Shown piece after piece: positions 9,331 to 17,476 of a stretch of DNA of 64,000 nucleotides. This DNA is from Pontibacter burrus (lineage in GTDB: Bacteria > Bacteroidota > Bacteroidia > Cytophagales > Hymenobacteraceae): contig NZ_JAAGWD010000006.1 of assembly GCF_010686685.1 (NCBI RefSeq), positions 186,001 through 250,000 on the forward strand. The letters run 5' to 3'. The notes below the pieces were generated by a model. That model was given only the letters and a program-made list of their open reading frames with translations, did no database searches and was not told the origin of the DNA. Position numbers and translations under genes: made by a program. Positions within the stretch are counted from its first letter, which is position 1; each line of letters begins with the position of its first letter.

Positions 9331-10475
9331 TTTGATGCAATTCCGTTAAAGCTTTCTTCCAAAATCTTTATCATATTTTCAGCAATGACTTCCCATGTGA
9401 ATGTCCTTAAGATCCTTTCTCTTCCTAATTTTGAGTATCTTTCTAAATCTCCTTTATCAGTTAACAGCGCTACTATAGCCTTGGAGAAACATCCTATATC
9501 TTCTGGATCGATTGTTACACCGCAGTCACCCAAAACTTCTGGTATTCCCCCTCTGTTGGAAGCTATCACAGGAACGCCAGAAAGCATTGCTTCAGCTATA
9601 ACCATTCCAAATGGCTCCTCCCAAACAGATGGACAAACAAATAAACTAGCAGAACTATAGAAAGTATGGAGTTTATCATTGGGAACAAAGCCATGAAAGA
9701 AAATACTAGACTGGTTTATTGATAACTCTTGTAAATGACTAATAAATTCATCTACTCTGTTATCTCCAAAGTGTAAGGATCCTACAATATGTAATTCAGC
9801 TCCAGGAATGGCATTTAGAACCCCTAAGAATGCCCTTATCAGCAAGTCCACTCCTTTTTCTTTTACCAATCTACCTACAAATAAGATTTTTGGACTCTGC
9901 TCATTAAAGCTTTTATTTTGGACTAACGCAAATCTATTTTGATTTGCTCCATTGTAAATCGTCTTGATCTTTCTTCTATCACTAAGATTACTTATCATTA
10001 TAGCCTTATTGCTTAAATAATTACTACAATTTAAGAGTAAGTCTACTTTAGAAATAATTTTATACCTTGCTTCTATTGGGAGTTGTTCTAAGTTATCATT
10101 TTGTAGATGCAATATAACCTTAGCGTCCTTGTTAATTCTCTTTAAAATGTCGACATAGTAGCACCTATTAAGGATATGAATAGCATCATATTTATTAAGC
10201 TTTATTCTTAAAGCTATCTGAACTGGATAAGTGTAGTGATTAATAAACTCACAAACTCTATTAATAATATTAAACCTGCTCTTATATTTAATGGTAGAGA
10301 AACCTATTTTCCTGATTTTGAGAGATGGATAGAAATCTGTATCCCATGAAGGGGTAAATACATCCACTTGTACACTACCAATTAAAGGATAAACTTCATG
10401 GACCCATCTTGCTAATGCGCCTCCATGATGTTGTGAATATGGTTCTGAGGAAGGCAAAACTACAGCAATTTTCAT
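9327..10475 (-). CDS. GT4 family glycosyltransferase
   Basis: 382 residues, MKIAVVLPSSEPYSQHHGGA. The donor-binding half shows PKILFVGRLVKEKGVDLLIR near 190 and VCPSVWEEPFGMVIAEAMLS near 280-300, then VPVIASNRGGIPEVLGDCG. E-E-P-F-G-x-x-x-x-E is the classical GT4 signature. Strongly AT-rich coding sequence compared with the cbb3 genes further right. It overlaps its neighbours by 4 bp on each side, which fits translational coupling inside the polysaccharide operon. Specificity unknown. Confidence 0.9.
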   Translation of the reverse strand: MKIAVVLPSSEPYSQHHGGALARWVHEVYPLIGSVQVDVFTPSWDTDFYPSLKIRKIGFSTIKYKSRFNIINRVCEFINHYTYPVQIALRIKLNKYDAIHILNRCYYVDILKRINKDAKVILHLQNDNLEQLPIEARYKIISKVDLLLNCSNYLSNKAIMISNLSDRRKIKTIYNGANQNRFALVQNKSFNEQSPKILFVGRLVKEKGVDLLIRAFLGVLNAIPGAELHIVGSLHFGDNRVDEFISHLQELSINQSSIFFHGFVPNDKLHTFYSSASLFVCPSVWEEPFGMVIAEAMLSGVPVIASNRGGIPEVLGDCGVTIDPEDIGCFSKAIVALLTDKGDLERYSKLGRERILRTFTWEVIAENMIKILEESFNGIASK

Positions 10476-11350
10476 GAGAGAAATAAGCTTCTAATTATCG
10501 CATAAAAATATTTTCGCTTTAGCACACTAACAGGTGACAATTTTATAGCTTCTATTATATACTTTATACCTGCTCTTTTATTGATTGGAACTGATAAATC
10601 AGCAACTGCTAAATTTAGATCTATAAGCGATGTCAACAGATATTTAGATGGCAGGTATGTTTTATAAGTTTTATTAAAATAATTGAAGGTTCTCAGTTTC
10701 TCCATTTGACTTTTTAGATTCCATGATACCATATTATTCTCATGGAAAATATATTCTACAGTATATTTATTAATCTTGATTACTGGTAATAATTTAGATA
10801 ATCTTATCCATAAGTCGCGATCCTCCATATACCTCAAATCTTCATTAAATTTATTGAACTTCAATATGCTTGAAGGAAGACAAACAGTATGTACAGGAAA
10901 TGGATCATCAAGTATGTGACTTAGTGAACTTCCATTTATATATGTACGGGGTAATGATTTACTTCTAACACCATTTCTGTTTAAGTAACAGCGAGTATGA
11001 TAGAAGGCATCTTTAAAAAAGTTTCTTTTAATTGAGTTATATAATACAGCTAAATGATGCTCGTAGTAAATGTCATCATCATCAAGGAAACATATGAAAT
11101 TGCCATTGGCATTTTCTATCCCCGTATTTCTTGCTCCCGCTAAATACTTATTTTCCTGCTTGATGTATTTTATAGAACTGTGCTTCTGTACCTGATCTTC
11201 TATCTCACTGTAATCTACAGTTGAACCATCATTAACTATAATAATTTCAAAGCTTTTATATGTCTGATTAATTACAGTTCCTACTGCTCTTAATAGCTCT
11301 GTTGGTCTATTATGCGTAGGGATTATCACTGAGAAAAATGGCTTATCCAT
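10472..11350 (-). CDS. GT2 family glycosyltransferase
   Basis: 292 residues, MDKPFFSVIIPTHNRPTELL. A GT-A fold enzyme of family GT2: FSVIIPTHNRP at the N-terminus, IIIVNDGST near 36-44, GARNTGIENANG near 70, and the metal-binding acidic cluster FLDDDDIY near 88-95. It inverts configuration when transferring a sugar from an NDP donor. The start overlaps the stop region of the next GT2 by 25 bp. One of the lowest-GC parts of the window. Confidence 0.9.
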   Translation of the reverse strand: MDKPFFSVIIPTHNRPTELLRAVGTVINQTYKSFEIIIVNDGSTVDYSEIEDQVQKHSSIKYIKQENKYLAGARNTGIENANGNFICFLDDDDIYYEHHLAVLYNSIKRNFFKDAFYHTRCYLNRNGVRSKSLPRTYINGSSLSHILDDPFPVHTVCLPSSILKFNKFNEDLRYMEDRDLWIRLSKLLPVIKINKYTVEYIFHENNMVSWNLKSQMEKLRTFNYFNKTYKTYLPSKYLLTSLIDLNLAVADLSVPINKRAGIKYIIEAIKLSPVSVLKRKYFYAIIRSLFLS

Positions 11351-12219
11351 CTATAGTTCTTGGCTACTACTCTTGTTATTAAGGCTCTCAAATAGCTAAT
11401 TACCCTTCTAAATCTGCTTTGTCCTAGTTTGGCATCTAAATTAAAATATTCAATTTTATAGTTTAAGTACTCATAGACAGTAAGATTATTAAAGTTCGTC
11501 TTTTTTCTGCGGTGAAAAGCATCAAACTTGGCCATTAAGTGATATTGTCTCGCTAATTGTATATTTTTACCCTGCGAAATGCCATTGGCATGTTGTCTAT
11601 AGTAATAAAGCGCCTTATTGATAAATAAGGTTGGGCCTAGCTCTTCTAACTTCAAGTACAAGTCTTGATCTACTGCTCTCTTAAACTTTGTATGAATTCC
11701 ACTTGTCTCAAAGTAAAGCTTTCTTTTAAAAGTAGCAAAATGCGAGATCCTGGGGCCCGAGTATGTCAATTGAGACATACTTGATGGAATTGACCCAACG
11801 GATTTAGATAATTTCAAATCTGCTATATCACTACTCCATTCATAATATGTAGAGTATATTATGCTATGTAACGGCTGTTTATAGTGATTCTGAACCATTA
11901 TTTCAAGTGCTTGTATGTCAAGCACATCATCTGGATCTAAAAATCCACATAATTCACCATTAGCTTCAACTATACACCTATGCTTAGTATAGCCGCAGCC
12001 TTTATTTTTATGATTAATAAAGACTTTAATTTTGCCATTATTCTTGAGATGATCATAGATTTGGCATGAGTTGTCCGTGGAAGCATCATCAACAATAATG
12101 ATTTCCCATTTTTTATATGTTTGCTTCTTTACAGACTCAACTGCTTCTAAAAGATACTTTTCGTTGTTATAGTTGGCTATAAGAACAGAAAAAAGGGGAA
12201 GATTATTTTCAGACATCAA
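11326..12219 (-). CDS. GT2 family glycosyltransferase
   Basis: 297 residues, MMSENNLPLFSVLIANYNNE. GT2 motifs: FSVLIANYNNEKYL, IIIVDDASTDNS near 39-50, and GFLDPDDVLDI near 92-102, which supplies the metal-coordinating acids. The last 25 bp overlap the following GT2. The C-terminal third (YRQHANGISQG and beyond) is typical of GT2 proteins in O-antigen loci. Very AT-rich. Donor and acceptor cannot be assigned from sequence. Confidence 0.9.
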   Translation of the reverse strand: MMSENNLPLFSVLIANYNNEKYLLEAVESVKKQTYKKWEIIIVDDASTDNSCQIYDHLKNNGKIKVFINHKNKGCGYTKHRCIVEANGELCGFLDPDDVLDIQALEIMVQNHYKQPLHSIIYSTYYEWSSDIADLKLSKSVGSIPSSMSQLTYSGPRISHFATFKRKLYFETSGIHTKFKRAVDQDLYLKLEELGPTLFINKALYYYRQHANGISQGKNIQLARQYHLMAKFDAFHRRKKTNFNNLTVYEYLNYKIEYFNLDAKLGQSRFRRVISYLRALITRVVAKNYRWISHFSQ

Positions 12220-12235
12220 ACTCTAACAATGGCTT

Positions 12236-12982
12236 CTATTTTGAAAAGTGTCTCAGAGAAAAGGGGGTTACATCAAAGTTGCCTCCTGATCTTAATACAG
12301 AAAAATAATCAAAATGTTGAACCTGACATTTGAGTAAAGATTTCCATTCTAACACAATTTCCATTTCCTCTATTCTATTTGTATCATCAAGTAAAATAGT
12401 GTAATCGTCTGCTAACATATCCTTGATAAAAGGTATTGCTCCGAATCTAGAATACTTATTGATTCCTGGAGGAGCGTCAACAATAACCAAATCAATTTCT
12501 GATAAAATTAGCTTATGTAATATTTCAGTATTGTACCAAGTATTATGCTCTTTAAATTGAAATGGACTCTCCAGAAGAGGTACATACTCCAAAGATACGT
12601 AGTTAGATATCTCCTCCAACTCTAATTGTCGCAGCATTAACCTATACCATTCATAATTAGATTCTACTGAAATATACTTTGTTTCTAAATTATTCTTCTT
12701 TATTAATTTAGCTATATAGAAAGTAGATATCCCTGGCCCAAACTCAACCACCATCTTCCTATTATTAATGACCACATCATTTAAAAGCAGGTTTATTGCA
12801 CCTGCTGTCATACTCCAAGTAGTGGTTGGGGCATAAATATTTTTAGGGCTTAAATTCCTTATTGCCTCTAAAGCAAGAATTTCTTTATTCCGTGTTTGTT
12901 CTCTTAAAATAGCTAATATATAGTTCACCAGAGAGTTGTAACCAGAGATAGTTTTCAACTTCTCTTTGATATAATTTTTCAT
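12236..12982 (-). CDS. SAM-dependent methyltransferase-like protein
   Basis: 248 residues. A class I methyltransferase-type glycine-containing loop, VEFGPGISTFYIAKLIKKN, lies near residues 79-97. It is followed by an acidic residue after the second strand (YISVESNYEW) and a hydrophobic strand with acidic end (IDLVIVDAPPG) near 165, as in Rossmann-fold methyltransferases. The gene overlaps the wzt stop by 4 bp (ATGA), so it probably acts on the same glycan, for instance as a sugar or terminal-residue methylase. Terminal modification read by the Wzt C-terminal domain is known in ABC-dependent O-antigen systems; applying that here is inference. The family call is moderately certain. Confidence 0.6.
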   Translation of the reverse strand: MKNYIKEKLKTISGYNSLVNYILAILREQTRNKEILALEAIRNLSPKNIYAPTTTWSMTAGAINLLLNDVVINNRKMVVEFGPGISTFYIAKLIKKNNLETKYISVESNYEWYRLMLRQLELEEISNYVSLEYVPLLESPFQFKEHNTWYNTEILHKLILSEIDLVIVDAPPGINKYSRFGAIPFIKDMLADDYTILLDDTNRIEEMEIVLEWKSLLKCQVQHFDYFSVLRSGGNFDVTPFSLRHFSK

Positions 12983-14238
12983 TTATTTTCTATTCTGAAA
13001 TTTACTAAAGAATCAGACTGCTCTTTAGGAGGTAGTTTTAGCGAGCTATAAAAGTTTCCTTCTGCAACTGAAAACTGATATGCGTTTTGTATCCAATCTG
13101 ATACATCTCCTAATATGTATATACAAGTAGTAATATAATACAAGCCAAAGTTGAGTGGGCAGCTAGGTACAATAAAGTTAATTCTATTTGAATTTATAGT
13201 TATTGGCATAAGTTCTGTACTTAACCAGGCAACTCTGACACCTATGTGGTTGTCAATTCTTAAATCAATTCGAATATCATTTGTGTTATACTTAATAAGG
13301 CTATCGAAAATTAACTCTATTATTAAGTCAGAACCAATGCTAACTATATGTTCGCTAATACTCGAATATACTTTAATAGCTCTAAGCTTTACCCTGCCAT
13401 TACCAGACCTATTTACGATCAACTCTCCCTTCAAATTTACCTCCCCAGTCGATGAGTAATATTTCTCAACACAATCATTGACATGGCCCACAACATCAAT
13501 TGTACCATTCTTTAGCACTAGTCCGTACTTGCATAGTTTAGATATTGTAGCCATATTATGGCTCACGAATAATACTGTTCTGCCTTGCTCTTTACTAATA
13601 TCCTGCATCTTCCCGATCGCCTTCTTCTGAAATTCAGCATCTCCCACAGCCAGTACCTCATCCACGATCAGAATTTCAGGGTCGAGATGTGCCGCTACAG
13701 CAAAGGCTAAACGCACCCGCATACCAGAAGAGTACCGCTTAACAGGTGTATCAATATACCGCTCTGTACCTGAGAAAGCTACTATTTCATCGAATTTAGC
13801 ACGAATTTCGGCCTTGGTCATACCCAGAATAGCGCCATTCAGGAAGATATTTTCACGACCAGTAAGCTCCTCATGAAAACCTGTACCGACCTCAAGAAGC
13901 GAAGCTATGCGACCTTTGGCCTTAATGCTCCCTGTAGTTGGAGCCGTAACGCGAGAGAGTAGCTTCAGTAAAGTAGATTTACCGGCACCATTCTTCCCGA
14001 TAATGCCCAACACCTCACCCTGCTTCACTTCAAAGTTAATATCGCGAAGCGCCCATACATAATCACTGTTTCCTTTGGTGCTACGGTCGTTAGTTTCCCC
14101 AATCTTCAGGTAAGGGTCTTCCTTGCCACGTATTCTGTGCCACCAGCGGTTCAGGTCATGCGACAGGGTACCCGTACCCAACTCGCCTAAACGATACTGC
14201 TTTGAGAGATTCTCAACCTTAATAACTACATCACTCAT
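12979..14238 (-). CDS. wzt: ABC transporter ATP-binding protein, Wzt type with C-terminal glycan-binding domain
   Basis: 419 residues. The N-terminal ATPase domain (about 1-250) has Walker A GIIGKNGAGKSTLLKLLSR near 75-93, the signature YSSGMRVRLAFAVAAHL near 168, Walker B ILIVDEVLAVGD near 190, and the switch histidine VSHNMATI. The C-terminal extension of about 150 residues is rich in beta strands and fits the Wzt_C carbohydrate-recognition domain, which selects finished O-antigen chains in characterised systems. With Wzm directly downstream of its promoter side, it forms the inner-membrane exporter of undecaprenyl-linked polysaccharide. Starts 1 bp after the wzm stop region. Confidence 0.93.
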   Translation of the reverse strand: MSDVVIKVENLSKQYRLGELGTGTLSHDLNRWWHRIRGKEDPYLKIGETNDRSTKGNSDYVWALRDINFEVKQGEVLGIIGKNGAGKSTLLKLLSRVTAPTTGSIKAKGRIASLLEVGTGFHEELTGRENIFLNGAILGMTKAEIRAKFDEIVAFSGTERYIDTPVKRYSSGMRVRLAFAVAAHLDPEILIVDEVLAVGDAEFQKKAIGKMQDISKEQGRTVLFVSHNMATISKLCKYGLVLKNGTIDVVGHVNDCVEKYYSSTGEVNLKGELIVNRSGNGRVKLRAIKVYSSISEHIVSIGSDLIIELIFDSLIKYNTNDIRIDLRIDNHIGVRVAWLSTELMPITINSNRINFIVPSCPLNFGLYYITTCIYILGDVSDWIQNAYQFSVAEGNFYSSLKLPPKEQSDSLVNFRIENK

Positions 14239-14239
14239 C

Positions 14240-15118
14240 TTACACCGTGTCCATAAATGACTTCTCCACCTTATTAAACACTACTATACCCAGAACAAGT
14301 ATAACAGCTGCAAACAGGGTTGAATAGCCTAAATACATCCAATTAAACGTACCTTCTCCTAAAAACGCATACCGGAAAGTCTCAATAATGCTTGACATCG
14401 GGTTTGCGAGAATGTAAAGCTTATATTTCTCAGGTAGCGTGGAAATCGGGTAAATCACTGGAGAAGCATACATTGCCAGTTGCACCCCGAATGTAATCAG
14501 GAACTTCATGTCGCGGTACTTGGTGGTCATGGCCGAGATCAGCATCCCGAAACCCAACCCTAAAGCCGCCATCAACAGCACTAAAAACGGCACCAACACT
14601 ACTGCCCAGTTAGGTTGTACACCGGAACCAGCAAATACATAATAGGCCAGCAAAACCAGAAACAGCACAAACTGTACGCCAAACTTCAGCAAGTTTGAGA
14701 CAACTATTGAAAGCGGCATAATCAGTCTCGGGAAGTACACCTTCCCGAAAATGTTAGCATTCTGTATAAAAGTATTCGAGGTGGTGGTCAGGCATTCTGA
14801 AAAATAATTCCATCCTACTATACCGGCCATATAGAACAGCAGCGGTGGCACCCCATCGGTTGAGATGCCGGCTATATTACCGAACACGATGGTAAAGGTA
14901 ATAGTAGTAAAGAGCGGCTGCAGGAAGAACCAGATCGGGCCGAGTATAGTTTGTTTGTACACAGCTACAAAATCCCGTCGCACGAACATTTGCAGCAGAT
15001 CCCTGTAGCGCCATACTTCCCTAAGCTGCAAATCAAAAAGACCGGAACTGGGCTTAATGACCAGGGTCCAGTCTTCTTCTTTTTCTTTCATTAAAGAATT
15101 GTAAGTAAGATGTTTCAT
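14240..15118 (-). CDS. wzm: ABC transporter permease, Wzm type
   Basis: 292 residues from the ATG at 15118. A longer reading from a GTG at 15139 would place the start inside a terminator-like hairpin and is less likely; an ATG at 15091 (MKEKEEDWTLVIKP) is also possible. WTLVIKPSSGLFDLQLREVW followed by RYRDLLQMFVRRD is the typical cytoplasmic entry of polysaccharide ABC-2 permeases. It precedes six membrane segments, with QTILGPIWFFLQP and YRDMKF loops. Pairs with Wzt to flip lipid-linked glycan across the inner membrane. Expression may depend on read-through of the hairpin immediately upstream. Confidence 0.93.
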   Translation of the reverse strand: MKHLTYNSLMKEKEEDWTLVIKPSSGLFDLQLREVWRYRDLLQMFVRRDFVAVYKQTILGPIWFFLQPLFTTITFTIVFGNIAGISTDGVPPLLFYMAGIVGWNYFSECLTTTSNTFIQNANIFGKVYFPRLIMPLSIVVSNLLKFGVQFVLFLVLLAYYVFAGSGVQPNWAVVLVPFLVLLMAALGLGFGMLISAMTTKYRDMKFLITFGVQLAMYASPVIYPISTLPEKYKLYILANPMSSIIETFRYAFLGEGTFNWMYLGYSTLFAAVILVLGIVVFNKVEKSFMDTV

Positions 15119-15119
15119 T

Positions 15120-15166
15120 AAAAAAACCTCAAAAGGCACTATAAAATTAGTGAATCCTTTTGAGGT
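15120..15166 (-). terminator. strong intrinsic-terminator hairpin immediately upstream of wzm (attenuator candidate)
   Basis: On the minus strand an 11-bp stem (ACCTCAAAAGG with CCTTTTGAGGT; plus-strand arms 15126-15136 and 15156-15166) encloses a second 5-bp stem. It is followed at once by seven T residues (plus-strand A run 15120-15126), and the wzm ATG comes 1-2 nt later. It lies after gmd and before wzm in an otherwise tightly packed operon. There is no room for a promoter between the U-tract and the ATG, so wzm and everything beyond should depend on read-through. Confidence 0.8.
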
Positions 15167-15215
15167 ATAAGCGATCTCAATTAAGAATTAATTAAATAAA
15201 ATAATGAAATCCTCC

Positions 15216-16328
15216 TTATTCATGATAATTAAGTACTCTGTGGCCACCTTCTAGCAAATATGTATCTCGCTTAAAGAGTTCTAAGTCAGCTTGCATCATA
15301 TCTTTGACAAGAGCAGACAGATCGTACTTGGGTTCCCAACCAAGCTTTGTTTTAGACTTGGTAGCATCCCCGATAAGTAATTCAACTTCGGTAGGACGGA
15401 AATAATTTGGATCTACACACACGATTTCTTTACCTATCTCTAGCTGATAATCTGGGTTAGTGCACGCTGCTACATAACCTTTTTCTTCCACACCTTCACC
15501 TTTAAAAGCAATCTCTATACCTACTTCAGCAAACGACATTTTTACGAAATCGCGTACAGTAGTAGTTACGCCGGTGGCAATAACAAAATCTTCTGGAGTA
15601 TCTTGTTGTAGAATGCGCCACATAGCTTCTACATAGTCTTTGGCATGTCCCCAGTCACGTTTAGCATCCATGTTACCTAAGTATAATTTATCCTGCAAGC
15701 CTAAGGCAATGCGAGCTGCAGCTCGTGTTATTTTACGGGTTACAAAGGTCTCTCCTCGCAGCGGAGACTCATGGTTGAACAGGATACCGTTGCAGGCAAA
15801 CATGTTATAAGCTTCTCTATAGTTTACCGTGATCCAGTAAGCATATAGTTTTGCTACGGCATAAGGTGAACGAGGGTAGAATGGTGTAGTCTCTGATTGT
15901 GGCACAGCCTGCACCAAGCCATATAGCTCAGAAGTAGAAGCCTGATAAATCTTTGTTTTCTCCGTCAAACCAAGAATACGGATTGCTTCCAGAATACGTA
16001 ATGTACCCAATCCATCTGCATTGGCTGTGTATTCCGGCGTATCAAAGCTTACCTTCACGTGGCTCATGGCTGCCAGGTTATAAATCTCATCGGGCTGCGT
16101 TTCCTGGATGATACGGATGATGTTAGTAGAGTCCGTCAGGTCGCCGTAGTGTAATTTAAAATTAATATTTTTCTCGTGCGGGTCTTGGTACAGGTGGTCT
16201 ATACGGTCTGTGTTAAGCATAGAGCTTCTACGCTTTACGCCATGTACTTTATAGCCTTTGCTTAAAAGTAATTCTGCTAAATAGGCGCCATCCTGGCCAG
16301 TTACTCCGGTAATAAGGGCTGTCTTCAT
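15216..16328 (-). CDS. gmd: GDP-mannose 4,6-dehydratase
   Basis: 370 residues. Extended SDR with the NAD(P)-binding [16 protein letters not shown] at residues 8-23, [24 protein letters not shown], and the catalytic region [10 protein letters not shown] plus [12 protein letters not shown] (Tyr-xxx-Lys). Converts GDP-D-mannose to GDP-4-keto-6-deoxymannose in the cytoplasm. Fcl, encoded just upstream, completes GDP-L-fucose. Length is normal for the family. Located between the fcl gene and the terminator-like hairpin ahead of wzm. Confidence 0.97.
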   Translation of the reverse strand: MKTALITGVTGQDGAYLAELLLSKGYKVHGVKRRSSMLNTDRIDHLYQDPHEKNINFKLHYGDLTDSTNIIRIIQETQPDEIYNLAAMSHVKVSFDTPEYTANADGLGTLRILEAIRILGLTEKTKIYQASTSELYGLVQAVPQSETTPFYPRSPYAVAKLYAYWITVNYREAYNMFACNGILFNHESPLRGETFVTRKITRAAARIALGLQDKLYLGNMDAKRDWGHAKDYVEAMWRILQQDTPEDFVIATGVTTTVRDFVKMSFAEVGIEIAFKGEGVEEKGYVAACTNPDYQLEIGKEIVCVDPNYFRPTEVELLIGDATKSKTKLGWEPKYDLSALVKDMMQADLELFKRDTYLLEGGHRVLNYHE

Positions 16329-16421
16329 TATTTGCTGTTTTATAAATAGGGGTAATTATATTTCAGATGCTCTATACTTATACTTTATAGTTTAGTTTTA
16401 GTTTTCTTATACTTTCTATGC

Positions 16422-17387
16422 TTAAGAAAGAGCCTTAGCGGTATGTTTCTCTTTAAAATCAGCATACGCTAAGGCAATGCCCTCATGCAGTTCTATTTTG
16501 TGCCGGTAGCCTGTATTATGCAACTTACTCACGTCCATCAATTTGCGAGGAGTGCCGTCAGGTTTGGTGGTGTCAAACACCAGTTCCCCTTTAAAACCGG
16601 TCACTTCTTTTACGAGCAGAGCCAGTTCCCGTATCGAGATATCCTCGCCTGTTCCAATATTTACCAGTTCGCGCTCATTATAATGCTCCATCAGGTACAG
16701 GCAGGCGTCTGCCAGGTCGTCTGCAAACAGGAACTCACGCTTCGGGCTTCCGGTACCCCAAACCACTACCTCTGCTGCTCCGTTCTCCTTTGCCTCATGA
16801 AATTTGCGGATCAGGGCAGGCAACACGTGTGAGTTGTTCAGATCATAGTTGTCGTTATAGCCATACAGGTTCGTAGGCATTACACTGATAAAGTTGCAGC
16901 CGTACTGGTCGCGGTAAGCTTCACACAATTTAATACCAGCTATCTTCGCTATCGCATAGGGTTCATTTGTAGGCTCCAATGGGCCGGCTAAGAGATACTC
17001 TTCTTTCAAAGGCTGCGGGGCCATCTTAGGGTAGATACAGGACGAGCCCAGGAACATCAACTTGGTAACCTGTTGCAGGTAAGCTGCATGAATAATGTTT
17101 GCTTCGATCATCAGGTTATCGTACAGGAAGTCTGCCCGGTAGGTGTTGTTGGCATGTATGCCGCCTACTCTAGCTGCAGCCAGGAAAACGTAATCCGGCT
17201 TTTCAGCAGCAAAGAAATCAAGTACAGCCTGCTGATTACGCAGGTCCAATTCAGCTGATGTGCGTGCAATAATGTTGTTGAACCCGTTGGCCTGTAGCTT
17301 CCGGCAAATAGCAGAGCCAACCATTCCGCGGTGCCCGGCTACATATATTTTAGAATCTTTGTGCATAGTAAAGGGTGATGTGATCAT
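16422..17387 (-). CDS. fcl: GDP-L-fucose synthase
   Basis: 321 residues from the ATG at 17387; an ATG at 17366 ([14 protein letters not shown]) is an equally plausible start. NADPH-binding loop [16 protein letters not shown], then [19 protein letters not shown] and [11 protein letters not shown] give the Ser-Tyr-Lys catalytic set of GDP-4-keto-6-deoxymannose epimerase/reductase. Together with gmd it makes GDP-L-fucose, so the glycan of this locus very probably contains fucose (or a fucose derivative). 93 bp separate it from gmd. Confidence 0.96.
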   Translation of the reverse strand: MITSPFTMHKDSKIYVAGHRGMVGSAICRKLQANGFNNIIARTSAELDLRNQQAVLDFFAAEKPDYVFLAAARVGGIHANNTYRADFLYDNLMIEANIIHAAYLQQVTKLMFLGSSCIYPKMAPQPLKEEYLLAGPLEPTNEPYAIAKIAGIKLCEAYRDQYGCNFISVMPTNLYGYNDNYDLNNSHVLPALIRKFHEAKENGAAEVVVWGTGSPKREFLFADDLADACLYLMEHYNERELVNIGTGEDISIRELALLVKEVTGFKGELVFDTTKPDGTPRKLMDVSKLHNTGYRHKIELHEGIALAYADFKEKHTAKALS

Positions 17388-17476
17388 AGTTTAATAATTA
17401 GAATTGTGTTCCGGTTGAACAAGAATCAACCTCCATTACGAATATCGCAGAATTAGGGTATAGGTGAAAAAGCTGT

